Below are positions 17,733 through 26,627 of a DNA stretch of 64,000 nucleotides, one piece after another. The notes beneath the pieces are model-generated. The model was not told the origin of the DNA and did not search any database. It saw only the letters and a list, made by a program, of their open reading frames with translations. How positions within the stretch are numbered: the first letter of the stretch is position 1; every line of letters begins with the position of its first letter. The stretch spans positions 744,001 to 808,000 of the forward strand of contig NZ_JBDZDR010000002.1 of NCBI RefSeq assembly GCF_040049255.1. Direction: 5' to 3'. The stretch is from Pseudaminobacter sp040049255. Its GTDB lineage: Bacteria; Pseudomonadota; Alphaproteobacteria; Rhizobiales; Rhizobiaceae. The position numbers and the translations under genes are program-made.

Positions 17733-18197
17733 TCAGTTCAGATCGTCGGTGATGGCGCGCAGCCGCGGCACCACCTTGTTCCAGCCGCCACTCATGTTGC
17801 GGAAGGCGGTCTCGTTGCGCGGCATCTCGAAGCCAGCATGGGTGAGCGTTACGCGCGTTCCGGCTTCTGTGGGTTCGAGAGCCCAGGTCACGACTGTGTC
17901 GAGCAACGATCCGTAGCCATCATTGCTGTCGTGCCCGCCCTTCCAGGAATAGGCGAAACGCCGGTTCGGTGCTGCCTCCAGCACCTCGCAATGGATGGTG
18001 CCGTCCCATTGGCCGGCCGGCGTGGTGTGGAAGGTGAAGCGGCTGCCCACCACGGGCTCGAAGCCGACCGGCTCCATCAACCAACGGGCGATAAGCGCGC
18101 CGCTGGTCAAGGCGTTCCAGATCGTCTCCGGCGCGTGCGGAAACACCTCCTGCACCACGATGTCCCGCGTGTCGGATTTGTGCATGGTATCGGTCAT
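17733..18197 (-). CDS. SRPBCC/AHSA1 family protein
   Basis: A 154-residue START-like/AHSA1 domain protein. Diagnostic segments are VVQEVFPHAPETIWNALTSGALIARWLM, GFEPVVGSRFTFHT, RRFAYSWKG, and TRVTLTHAGF followed by a C-terminal helix with GGWNKVVPRLRAI. These helix-grip proteins bind hydrophobic ligands. Its start overlaps the ArsR gene's stop by four bases. ArsR plus SRPBCC is a very common operon pairing in which the regulator controls the SRPBCC protein. The ligand is unknown. Confidence 0.9.
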   Translation of the reverse strand: MTDTMHKSDTRDIVVQEVFPHAPETIWNALTSGALIARWLMEPVGFEPVVGSRFTFHTTPAGQWDGTIHCEVLEAAPNRRFAYSWKGGHDSNDGYGSLLDTVVTWALEPTEAGTRVTLTHAGFEMPRNETAFRNMSGGWNKVVPRLRAITDDLN

Positions 18198-18523
18198 GGG
18201 TCGATTTCCTTGAGCAGGGTTCTCAGGTTGGCGAAGCGATCGCGCCAGAACATGCCGTAATGGCTCATCCAGTCGAACAGCGGCGCCAATCCTTCGGGTT
18301 CGGCGCGATAGTAGACATTGCGGCCTTCGGGGCGTTCGGCCACCAGCCCGGCCTGTTTGAGCGACTTCAGATGCTGCGAGATCGCGCCCTGGGTAACGCC
18401 GCTGCCGCGGGTGAGCTCGGCAACGGTGATCTCGTCGGTGGACACGATGCGTTCGAACACGGCCCGGCGCGTGGGGTCGGCCAGTGCGCGCATGACGGTC
18501 GTGATGGGTGCGGTCTCGATCAT
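18194..18523 (-). CDS. ArsR family transcriptional regulator
   Basis: A 109-residue winged-helix repressor of the ArsR/SmtB fold. The helix-turn-helix reads ITVAELTRGSGVTQGAISQHLKSLKQAGLVAERPEGRNVYYR (about 32-73). The N-terminus MRALADPTRRAVFERI is typical. No metal-binding CxC motif is visible, so it belongs to the non-metal SdpR-like subgroup usually paired with SRPBCC proteins. Its ATG follows almost immediately after a -10 element, and an inverted repeat spans that promoter, so autorepression from a leaderless transcript is likely. Confidence 0.93.
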   Translation of the reverse strand: MIETAPITTVMRALADPTRRAVFERIVSTDEITVAELTRGSGVTQGAISQHLKSLKQAGLVAERPEGRNVYYRAEPEGLAPLFDWMSHYGMFWRDRFANLRTLLKEIDP

Positions 18524-18530
18524 GTGAAAT

Positions 18531-18566
18531 AAATTAGTGTACGCTTATTGATTAGTCAACACTAAT
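18531..18566 (-). promoter_or_regulatory. Promoter and operator of the arsR-SRPBCC operon
   Basis: Reading the minus strand, TTGACT (18559-18554) and TAATTT (18536-18531) are separated by 17 bases, a good housekeeping-type promoter. An inverted repeat ATTAGTGT (18533-18540) / ACACTAAT (18559-18566) with an 18-base spacer covers the -10 and the edge of the -35, as expected for an ArsR operator. The -10 ends seven bases before the ATG, predicting a transcript with essentially no leader. Confidence 0.75.
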
Positions 18567-18630
18567 TGGTTGCAGCCGAACCAGATTGGTGGCTCTATTC
18601 CGCGCCGGCAAATAGGCATAAACAGGCGCC

Positions 18631-20739
18631 ATGAACCAGCACGCCCCGATCCGAATTGGCCACTCGGCCTGCCCGCATGACTGCCCGTCCACCTGCGCGC
18701 TGAACGTCGAGCTTCTGGCGCCGGATCGCATCGGGCGCATCCACGGCGCCAAGGACAACAGCTATACCGCCGGCGTGATCTGCGCCAAGGTGGCGCGCTA
18801 TGCAGACCGCATCCATCATCCCGACAGGCTGTTGAAACCGCTGGTTCGCGCCGGCGCCAAGGGCGAGGGCAACTGGAAGGAAGCAAGCTGGGAAGCGGCG
18901 CTCGACCTCGTCGCCGAGAAATTCATTCAGGCGGAAGAAAGGCTCGGTAGCGAGACGGTCTGGCCCTATTTCTACGCCGGCACGATGGGGCTGGTGCAGC
19001 GCGACGGCATCGAGCGTCTGCGTCATGCGAAAAAGTATTCCGGCTTCTTCGGTTCAATCTGCACCAATCTGGCCTGGACCGGCTGGGTCATGGGCACCGG
19101 CGCGCTGCGCGGCTCGGACCCGCGCGAGATCGCCAAGTCGGACTGCGTGGTGATCTGGGGCACCAATGCGGTCGTCACCCAGGTCAATGTCATGAGCCAC
19201 GCGGTGAAGGCCCGCAAGGAGCGCGGCGCCAAGATCGTCGTCATAGACATCTACGAAAACGCCACCATGAAGCAGGCCGACATGGGCCTGGTGCTGAAGC
19301 CAGGCACCGATGGCGCGCTGGCCTGCGCGGTGATGCATGTGCTGTTCCGCGACGGGCTTGCGGACCGCGACTATCTCGAAAAATACACCGACGACCCGAA
19401 GGGGCTCGAGACGCATCTTCAGACGCGCACGCCAGAGTGGGCAGCGGCGATCACCGGGCTGTCGGTGGGGGAAATCGAGGCCTTCGCACGACTGGTCGGC
19501 ACGACGAAGAAAACCTTCTTCCGTCTCGGCTACGGCTTTTCACGCCAGCGCAACGGCTCGGTCAACATGCACGCGGCGCTGTCGATCCCGGCGGTCACCG
19601 GCGCCTGGCAGCATGAGGGCGGGGGCGCGTTTCACTCCAATTCGGGCATCTACAAGCTCAATGCCGAGCTTCTGGAGGGCACGAAGCTGCGGGACCCGGG
19701 CGTTCGCTATCTCGACCATTCCCGCATCGGGCCTGTGCTGACCGGAGCCGAGGATGCGCTCTATGGCGGGCCGCCGGTCACGGCGCTGCTGATCCAGAAC
19801 ACCAACCCGGCGAACGTCGCGCCCGAGCAGCGCTTGGTCTTGCAGGGGTTTATGCGCGACGACCTTTTCACCTGCGTGCACGAGCAGTTCATGACCGATA
19901 CGGCCAGGCTCGCCGATGTCGTGCTGCCGGCCACCATGTTCCTCGAGCATGACGACATCTACAAGGGCGGCGGCAACCAGCACATCACGCTCGGCCCCAA
20001 GCTCATTGACCCGCCGGTGGGGCCGCGCACCAACCACTATGTCATCGAGGAACTGGCGAAGCGGCTGGGCGTGGCGCATCTGCCGGGCTTCGGCCTTACC
20101 GAGCGCCAGCATATCGACCATATGCTCTCCAAGCGCGGGCTGGGCGATTTCGACAGCCTGAGGGAAAGCCGCTGGGTGGACATGCAACCCGAGTTCGAGG
20201 ATGCGCATTTCCTGAATGGCTTCGGGCACTCCGACGGCAAATTCCGCTTCAAGCCGCAATGGAATGGCGGCATTGCGCCCAACAAGCCGCCCAAGAGCAT
20301 GGGGATATTCGGCCCGGTGAACCAGTTGCCGGAGTTCCCGGATCACGTCGACCTGATCGAGGTGGCTGATGCCGAGCACCCGTTCCGGCTGGCCACTTCA
20401 CCGGCGCGCAACTTCCTCAACTCGACCTTCGCCGAAACGCCGGTGTCACGCGAGAAGGAAGGGCGACCGGAATTGCTGATCCACCCCGAAGACGCTGCGG
20501 CGCTTGGCGTTGCGACCGGAGATCGCGTCGAGGTGGGCAACCATCGCGGCGAGGTGGTGCTGCACGCGCGGCTGTTCGACGGCATCAAGCGCGGCGTGGT
20601 GATCGCCGAGGGCGTGTGGCCGAACCACGCGCACGAGCGCGGCGAGGGCATCAACGTGCTGACCGGCTCGGATGCCCCGGCGCCCTATGGTGGCGCAGCG
20701 GTGCACGACAACAAGGTCTGGGTGCGGGCGATGGCCTGA
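18631..20739 (+). CDS. Molybdopterin-dependent oxidoreductase with N-terminal 4Fe-4S site
   Basis: A 702-residue enzyme of the DMSO-reductase/formate-dehydrogenase superfamily using bis-MGD molybdenum cofactor. The N-terminal cluster motif is Cys14-x3-Cys18-x3-Cys22-x28-Cys51 (CPHDCPSTC, then GVICAKV). The central catalytic domain includes VVIWGTNAVVT and FFRLGYGFSRQRNG. A C-terminal dinucleotide-binding domain starts near RLATSPARNFLNST with GDRVEVGNHRGEV. No Tat signal is visible, so it is probably cytoplasmic, and no electron-transfer partner gene is adjacent. The substrate is unknown. The moaD/moaE genes lie about 5 kb upstream. It is divergent from the arsR operon. Confidence 0.92.
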   Translation: MNQHAPIRIGHSACPHDCPSTCALNVELLAPDRIGRIHGAKDNSYTAGVICAKVARYADRIHHPDRLLKPLVRAGAKGEGNWKEASWEAALDLVAEKFIQAEERLGSETVWPYFYAGTMGLVQRDGIERLRHAKKYSGFFGSICTNLAWTGWVMGTGALRGSDPREIAKSDCVVIWGTNAVVTQVNVMSHAVKARKERGAKIVVIDIYENATMKQADMGLVLKPGTDGALACAVMHVLFRDGLADRDYLEKYTDDPKGLETHLQTRTPEWAAAITGLSVGEIEAFARLVGTTKKTFFRLGYGFSRQRNGSVNMHAALSIPAVTGAWQHEGGGAFHSNSGIYKLNAELLEGTKLRDPGVRYLDHSRIGPVLTGAEDALYGGPPVTALLIQNTNPANVAPEQRLVLQGFMRDDLFTCVHEQFMTDTARLADVVLPATMFLEHDDIYKGGGNQHITLGPKLIDPPVGPRTNHYVIEELAKRLGVAHLPGFGLTERQHIDHMLSKRGLGDFDSLRESRWVDMQPEFEDAHFLNGFGHSDGKFRFKPQWNGGIAPNKPPKSMGIFGPVNQLPEFPDHVDLIEVADAEHPFRLATSPARNFLNSTFAETPVSREKEGRPELLIHPEDAAALGVATGDRVEVGNHRGEVVLHARLFDGIKRGVVIAEGVWPNHAHERGEGINVLTGSDAPAPYGGAAVHDNKVWVRAMA

Positions 20740-20753
20740 TGCTGCCGTCGGGA

Positions 20754-21134
20754 TCAGCTTGCAGTGTCCAGATGATACGGAACGATCAGGGCATCGGCCG
20801 GAATGCCCCACTGGTTATGCAGTCGCTGGATCATCGCAAGCGTCAGCGGCCGCTTCCTGTTGAGGATTTCAGACGCCCGCGACCGTGATCCGATAAGCTG
20901 CGCGAGATCACTCTGCTCGAGCCCCAGAGTCTCCATCCGGTAGCGGATGGTTTCTACAGGATCTGCGGGCTCAATCACCCAATACCTGTTCTCATATGCT
21001 TCGATCAGTTCTGCCAAAACATCGAAGCGGTCGGCCTCCGGCGTGCCTTGTTCGGGCACATCGGAGAAATATTGCTCGATCTCGGCAAGTGCCCAGTCGT
21101 AATCCTCTTCTGTGCGGATCGGGCGGATATTCAT
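20754..21134 (-). CDS. higA: HigA-type antitoxin
   Basis: A 126-residue antitoxin. The N-terminal half (IRTEEDYDWALAEIEQYF through YENRYWVIEPADPVETIRYRME) is the HigA-like acidic region. The C-terminal half is an XRE helix-turn-helix (LGLEQSDLAQLIGSRSRASEILNRKRPLTLAMIQRL, about 75-110). It neutralises the adjacent HigB and probably represses the operon. Its ATG overlaps the toxin stop by one base (TGATG), giving the toxin-first order typical of higBA. The symbol reflects family membership only. Confidence 0.9.
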   Translation of the reverse strand: MNIRPIRTEEDYDWALAEIEQYFSDVPEQGTPEADRFDVLAELIEAYENRYWVIEPADPVETIRYRMETLGLEQSDLAQLIGSRSRASEILNRKRPLTLAMIQRLHNQWGIPADALIVPYHLDTAS

Positions 21135-21430
21135 CAAACGGTCTCCGGATCTATGCGGTCGTACTCCGCGTGGGTGCCGACGAATTTGATCAGAACGCGC
21201 CGATATGGATAGGCGACATGCACGACCAGACGATAGTTGTTGCCGCCGATGTCGAATATCAATCGGTTGTCGTGCACGAAATCCACGGAGGTTCCGAACA
21301 TTGCCTTCACGTCGGCGGGAGACGACCAAGTCGCACTTTCGGCGAGGCTGTACCAACTACGCAGCGGCATCTCTGCCTTCGGATGACGAGCCCAAAACTG
21401 TTTCAGTGTTCGCCGGGCGATGATCTGCAT
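21134..21430 (-). CDS. higB: HigB-type toxin (RelE-like mRNA interferase)
   Basis: A 98-residue basic toxin of the HigB family, expected to cleave mRNA at the ribosome. Conserved segments are MQIIARRTLKQFWARHPKAE, WYSLAESATWSSPADVKAMFG, VFDIGGNNYRL-type (here LIFDIGGNNYRLVV) and the C-terminal FVGTHAEYDRID with the His-Asp-type catalytic area. The start at 21430 gives the family's normal length, and a longer frame would add 33 unlike residues. A promoter ends seven bases before this ATG. The pair sits between a molybdoenzyme gene and a phosphatase gene, with no other mobile markers. Confidence 0.9.
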   Translation of the reverse strand: MQIIARRTLKQFWARHPKAEMPLRSWYSLAESATWSSPADVKAMFGTSVDFVHDNRLIFDIGGNNYRLVVHVAYPYRRVLIKFVGTHAEYDRIDPETV

Positions 21431-21437
21431 CTGGTCG

Positions 21438-21466
21438 AGTATAGGTTGTTCCCATTTTGGGAGCAA
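21438..21466 (-). promoter_or_regulatory. higBA promoter with small inverted repeat
   Basis: On the minus strand, TTGCTC (21466-21461) and TATACT (21443-21438) are spaced by 17 bases. The spacer contains CCCAAAATGGG (21461-21451), an inverted repeat with four-base arms that could be the antitoxin operator. The -10 ends only seven bases before the higB ATG, implying a leaderless message, and no ribosome site is present. Confidence 0.65.
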
Positions 21467-21532
21467 GCGTGTCCCCGAGCACTGCGCGAGTGCAGACGCA
21501 GCGGCACGGCTGATAGCGAATCGGCCCATTCA

Positions 21533-22060
21533 TCAATGGCCGTTGGCGAAATCCTTTGGCCGCAGCAGATGGGTGAGGCGCGCCTCGCCCTGTCCGAGAT
21601 CGTTCCACGAACCATCGAATTCCAGCCTGGCCAGCCCGCCTGTCGGGAGCTTCTTGCGCAGCTTCTGCAGGATTGCCTCGTCGGACCCCTGGCCTGCGAG
21701 GCGCAGCGCCAGATCCTGCAGTCCCGGGTTGTGTCCGAGCAGCATGAGGGAATCGACCTTTTCCGGCACGTGGCGCAGCTTGGCCAAAAGTTGCTCTGCA
21801 GGCGTTTCATAGAGCGCTTCGGAAAATGTCGGCTTGGGAAGATGCTTGGTCTCGGCCTTCACGAGCTTCCAGGTTTCTCGCGTGCGGGCCGAGGGCGAAA
21901 CCAGCGCCATCTGCGGACGCCATTTGAGTTCTGCAAGGGCGCGGCCGATGCGCGGCGCATCCTTGCGGCCTCGCGGCGCAAGGGGGCGATCGAAGTCGGA
22001 AAGGCCGGGTTCGTCCCAACTGGACTTGGTGTGGCGCAGAAGAAGCAGTTCCTTCGTCAT
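21533..22060 (-). CDS. Histidine phosphatase family protein (SixA-like)
   Basis: A 175-residue single-domain histidine phosphatase. The catalytic RHG-type motif appears as LLLLRHTKSSW (His about residue 9). The second Arg region is SPSARTRETW, and the later catalytic His lies in LMLLGHNPGLQDL (about 110). Length and motifs resemble SixA, which dephosphorylates phosphohistidine proteins. A small-molecule substrate is equally possible. It is transcribed in the same direction as purM-purN, 33 bases downstream of purN, so it may be the last gene of that group. Confidence 0.88.
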   Translation of the reverse strand: MTKELLLLRHTKSSWDEPGLSDFDRPLAPRGRKDAPRIGRALAELKWRPQMALVSPSARTRETWKLVKAETKHLPKPTFSEALYETPAEQLLAKLRHVPEKVDSLMLLGHNPGLQDLALRLAGQGSDEAILQKLRKKLPTGGLARLEFDGSWNDLGQGEARLTHLLRPKDFANGH

Positions 22061-22093
22061 GCGATGGCTCCGCGTCGGTGGGCGCCGGCTGTC

Positions 22094-22797
22094 CTATGGT
22101 GTGATGCGGGCCAGCGCCTCAAGGTCGATCGGCTTGTCTGCCGGGCCGGGGGAGGTCAGCGTTCCGCCCTGGTCCGGTGCCTCGAAGTTGGAGAATACGG
22201 TTCTGCCCCCTTCCATGCGCGCCTTCTCCTCGGCCACCAGCCGAAGGGCCATGGGATACAGCTCGTGTTCGGCCTTCAGTACACGGGCCGAGAGCGCTTG
22301 CTCGTCGTCGCCGATCAGCACCGGCACCGCAGATTGGGCTATGATCGGGCCGTCGTCCATCTCGGGCGTCACGAAATGCACCGTGCAGCCATGGATGCGC
22401 TGGCCGGCGGCAAGCGCGCGTGCATGGGTGTCGAGACCCTTGAAAGAGGGCAGCAGCGCAGGGTGGATGTTGATCATCCTTCCCTGCCACCTTTCGACAA
22501 AGGCGGGCGTCAAAATCCGCATATAGCCGGCAAGGCAGACGATTTCGGCGCCGAAACCTGCCAGTTCCGCGTCTATGGCGTCGTCATGCGCCTGCCGGCT
22601 CGCAAAGTCGCCGCGAGAGACGATGCGCGTGGCGATGCCCTTGGCGGCCGCTAGCTGCAGACCGCCGGCATCGGCCTTGTCCGAGATCACGCCGACGATT
22701 TCCGCCGGAAAGGCACTGTCTTCGGCTGCCTCTATCAGCGCGGCCATGTTGGAGCCGCGCCCGGAGATCAGGATGACGGTGCGCTTCCGGTGCTGGG

Positions 22798-22801
<4 letters not shown>
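22094..22801 (-). CDS. purN: Phosphoribosylglycinamide formyltransferase
   Basis: Third step of purine biosynthesis: transfers a formyl group from 10-formyl-tetrahydrofolate to GAR. The 235-residue protein has the phosphate loop SGRGSNM (about 14-20) and the catalytic NIHPALLPSFKG block (Asn and His, about 110-121). The conserved TVHFVTPEMDDGPII provides the catalytic Asp. The C-terminal tail of about 25 residues is longer than in E. coli. Its start overlaps the purM stop by four bases, so purM and purN are co-translated. Confidence 0.97.
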
Positions 22802-23865
<1,064 letters not shown>

Positions 23866-24090
23866 GGCCGTTCCTCTGGACAATGCTGATAGGGCCGCGT
23901 GCCGCGACTAGCATAACATGACATGGCCGGGCTCTTCGCATGAACGATCCGGCCTCGCAAGGACAGCGGCCACACAGCCACACATTTGCGGCGGAAAAAC
24001 GTGGCGGGAATCCTGTCCGCGTGTGGCATCTTGCAGCCGGCGATGCTCTCGACCATGTATCGGGATCGAAGTGAGGGAGACTATGGCGTC

Positions 24091-24648
24091 GTGACGGTTC
24101 CGAACGTGATCACGATTCTGCGGCTCTTGCTGGTGCCGGGCGTGATCTATGCCCTGCTCTTGCGCCGTACGGATTGGGCATTCGCCGGCTTTATCGTCGC
24201 TGGCGCATCGGACGCTATCGACGGTTTCGTGGCCCGACACTTCAACCAGCGCTCGGCCCTGGGCTCCTATCTCGACCCGATGGCCGACAAGCTCCTGCTG
24301 GTCAGCGTTTTCGTCATGCTGGGTCTCATGGGGGAACTGCCGCTCTGGCTGGTCATTGCGGTGGTCTCGCGCGATGGGCTCATCGTGTGCGCGGTCGTGC
24401 TGTCGACGGTAATGGGCAACCCGGTGGCGATGAAGCCGCTCCTGGTCTCGAAGGCCAACACCGCCGTGCAGATCGTGCTGGCCGCAGTGGCGCTTGCCGA
24501 GCTGGCGTTCCAGACCCAATACGGCCCCATCCGGCTCGTGCTCATATTGCTCTCTGGGCTCTTGACCGTCACTTCGGCGGCAGCCTATCTCGTGGGCTGG
24601 CTCAGGCACATGAACGGCTATGGCAAAAGCGAGACTCCAAACGGTTGA
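24091..24648 (+). CDS. CDP-alcohol phosphatidyltransferase family protein
   Basis: A second membrane-bound CDP-alcohol phosphotransferase, distinct from PgsA at 12078. The core motif is perfect: DAIDGFVAR followed at the right spacing by GSYLDPMAD. About five to six membrane helices follow. The GTG at 24091 gives the family-like start TVPNVITILRLLLVPG and has GGGAG 11 bases upstream. In-frame ATGs at 24055 and earlier would add an unlike polar leader. The reading frame ends 29 bases inside the next gene. It may act as a second PgsA or a cardiolipin synthase; the alcohol acceptor cannot be read from sequence. Confidence 0.85.
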   Translation: MTVPNVITILRLLLVPGVIYALLLRRTDWAFAGFIVAGASDAIDGFVARHFNQRSALGSYLDPMADKLLLVSVFVMLGLMGELPLWLVIAVVSRDGLIVCAVVLSTVMGNPVAMKPLLVSKANTAVQIVLAAVALAELAFQTQYGPIRLVLILLSGLLTVTSAAAYLVGWLRHMNGYGKSETPNG

Positions 24649-25795
24649 AGTGACGCAGGAGGAAGCGGCGGCCGCAGTGTTCCGTCGGCAGGTCCGCTTC
24701 TGGATCGTCGCCGCCGTCGTGCTGGCGCTGTTCATCTACCTGTTCAGCGGCATCCTGCTGCCCTTCGTGGCGGGCATGGTGCTGGCCTATTTTCTCGATC
24801 CGGTGGCCGACAGGCTCCAGCGGCTCGGCCTCTCGCGGGTCATGGCGACCATCCTTATTCTCGTCGCCTTCGTCATCGTTCTGACGCTGGCCCTGGTCAT
24901 TCTCATTCCGATCCTCGCCACTCAGCTCGCCGACTTCATCGCCAAGCTGCCGGAGTATCTTTCCCAACTGCAAGGGCTGATCACCAGTTTCGACCCGCAA
25001 TGGATAGAGCAGCGATTCGGCGTAAATCCCAACAGTCTGCGCGAGGGGCTCAATTCGCTGCTCACCACGGGATTCGGGTTTATCACCACGGTTTTCCAGT
25101 CGATCTGGAGCTCCGGCGTGGCGCTGTTCTCCATCGCCAGCCTGTTCGTGGTTACCCCGGTGGTGGCGTTCTACATGCTGCTCGACTGGGACAGGATGAT
25201 CGCAACCGTGGACAGCTGGATCCCGCGCGATCACGTCGACACGGTGCGGCAACTCGCCAGCGACATCAACACCGCCACAGCCGGCTTCGTGCGTGGGCAG
25301 GGCACGCTCTGTCTGGTGCTTGGCATCATGTATGCGGTCGGGCTGACGTTGACCGGGCTGAAGTTTGGCGTGCTGATCGGTCTGTTTGCCGGGCTCATCA
25401 GCTTCATTCCCTATGTGGGATCGCTGGTCGGGCTCGTCCTGTCGGTGGGGCTTGCCTTCGTTCAGTTCTGGCCGGACTGGCTCATGGTGGTGGCAGTGGC
25501 GTGTGTGTTTTTCGTCGGCCAGTTCATCGAGGGCAACATTCTGCAGCCGCGTCTTGTCGGCAAGAGCGTGGGCCTGCACCCGGTCTGGCTTATGTTTGCG
25601 CTGTTCGCCTTCGGCGCGCTGTTCGGTTTTGTCGGGCTGTTGATCGCCGTGCCAGCGGCTGCGGCGATCGCGGTACTGGTACGCTTCGGGATTAGCCGCT
25701 ATCTGGAGTCGCCGCTCTACAGGGGCCACGCCGAGGTGACGCAAGCCAAGGCGACCGACCCCGCCCAGGACGGCGACAGCACGACCGATCGATAA
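24620..25795 (+). CDS. AI-2E (PerM/YdbO) family membrane permease
   Basis: A 391-residue polytopic protein of the AI-2E/PerM family. Hydrophobic helices occur at FWIVAAVVLALFIYLFSGILLPFVAGMVLAYFL (about 30-62, two segments) and VMATILILVAFVIVLTLALVILI (about 74-96). Several more follow between 170 and 360. Landmarks are a central soluble segment LPEYLSQLQGLI and the conserved GLISFIPYVGS block. Members export small molecules or act as sodium-proton antiporters, and the substrate here is unknown. It overlaps the upstream phosphatidyltransferase gene by 29 bases and precedes hdaA by 12 bases, a PerM-Hda neighbourhood seen widely in proteobacteria. Confidence 0.9.
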   Translation: MAKARLQTVEVTQEEAAAAVFRRQVRFWIVAAVVLALFIYLFSGILLPFVAGMVLAYFLDPVADRLQRLGLSRVMATILILVAFVIVLTLALVILIPILATQLADFIAKLPEYLSQLQGLITSFDPQWIEQRFGVNPNSLREGLNSLLTTGFGFITTVFQSIWSSGVALFSIASLFVVTPVVAFYMLLDWDRMIATVDSWIPRDHVDTVRQLASDINTATAGFVRGQGTLCLVLGIMYAVGLTLTGLKFGVLIGLFAGLISFIPYVGSLVGLVLSVGLAFVQFWPDWLMVVAVACVFFVGQFIEGNILQPRLVGKSVGLHPVWLMFALFAFGALFGFVGLLIAVPAAAAIAVLVRFGISRYLESPLYRGHAEVTQAKATDPAQDGDSTTDR

Positions 25796-25807
25796 ATTGC
25801 CAAGACC

Positions 25808-26509
25808 ATGAGCGAACCGGAAAAACCGCGCCAGCTTCCCCTCGACCTCGGCCATGCCACGGGCTATTCGCGCGACGACCTCGTCGTGTCGCAGGCCAAT
25901 GCGCAGGCGGTGGCGCTTGTCGACCGATGGCCCGACTGGCCGTCACCTGTGGTGGTGCTGGCAGGGCCGGCGGGCTCGGGCAAGTCGCACCTGGCCACCG
26001 TGTGGCGCGAAATGTCGGGCGCGATTTCACTTGATGCGACTGACATCGAGCCCCATGTGGCTGCAGTGGATGGCTCGCGGCCTGTGCTGATCGACGATGC
26101 CGACCAGGGGCCGCTCGATGAGACGGGCCTGTTCCATCTCATCAACCAGATACGCGCCACGGGCACCACCCTTCTTCTGACGGCACGGCGTTTTGCCGGC
26201 GGATGGGGCGTGACCTTGCCCGACCTCGCCTCCCGGCTGAAGGCGGCCGCGACCGTCGAGATTTATGAACCTGATGACCTGCTGCTGGCCGGCGTCATCA
26301 CCAAGCTTTTCGCCGACCGCCAGATCGAGGTCGATCCGGCCGTGGTGCAATATCTCGTCCGCCGCATCGAGCGCTCGCTTTCGACCGCAATCCAGGTCGT
26401 CGATCGCCTCGACCGCGCCGCGCTCGAACAGAAGACCCGCATAACCAGGGCTCTGGCGGCCGAAGTGATCAACGCCGCCGACGAAGGGCAGGCCGAACTC
26501 GAAGTCTAG
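25808..26509 (+). CDS. hdaA: DnaA regulatory inactivator HdaA
   Basis: A 233-residue AAA+ protein homologous to domain III of DnaA. In Caulobacter HdaA works with the sliding clamp to stimulate DnaA-ATP hydrolysis after initiation. The N-terminus carries a clamp-binding motif QLPLDL (residues 9-14). Walker A is AGPAGSGKSH (about 54-63), Walker B is VLIDDADQG (about 95-103), and a lid region with RRIERSLSTAIQVVDRLD completes the fold. It lacks the DNA-binding domain IV of DnaA, as Hda proteins do. Immediately downstream of the PerM-like gene. Confidence 0.92.
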   Translation: MSEPEKPRQLPLDLGHATGYSRDDLVVSQANAQAVALVDRWPDWPSPVVVLAGPAGSGKSHLATVWREMSGAISLDATDIEPHVAAVDGSRPVLIDDADQGPLDETGLFHLINQIRATGTTLLLTARRFAGGWGVTLPDLASRLKAAATVEIYEPDDLLLAGVITKLFADRQIEVDPAVVQYLVRRIERSLSTAIQVVDRLDRAALEQKTRITRALAAEVINAADEGQAELEV

Positions 26510-26517
26510 GGCGATGT

Positions 26518-26545
26518 GACCGGTCAAGGCGGCCGCCGACCGGTC
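26518..26545. repeat. Paired GACCGGTC palindromes
   Basis: The 8-bp palindrome GACCGGTC occurs twice (26518-26525 and 26538-26545), 20 bases centre to centre, with a GC-rich 12-base spacer. Because each copy is self-complementary the pair can also form one long hairpin. There is no following T-run, so it could be a post-hdaA hairpin or a two-site operator for the downstream membrane protein gene. Confidence 0.5.
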
Positions 26546-26627
26546 GATTGCACCAAGGAACTCAGGCTGGACGACACACCCTGAATCGGGCAGGAAACAG
26601 GACCGTAGATCTTCGGGAGGGACTTTA

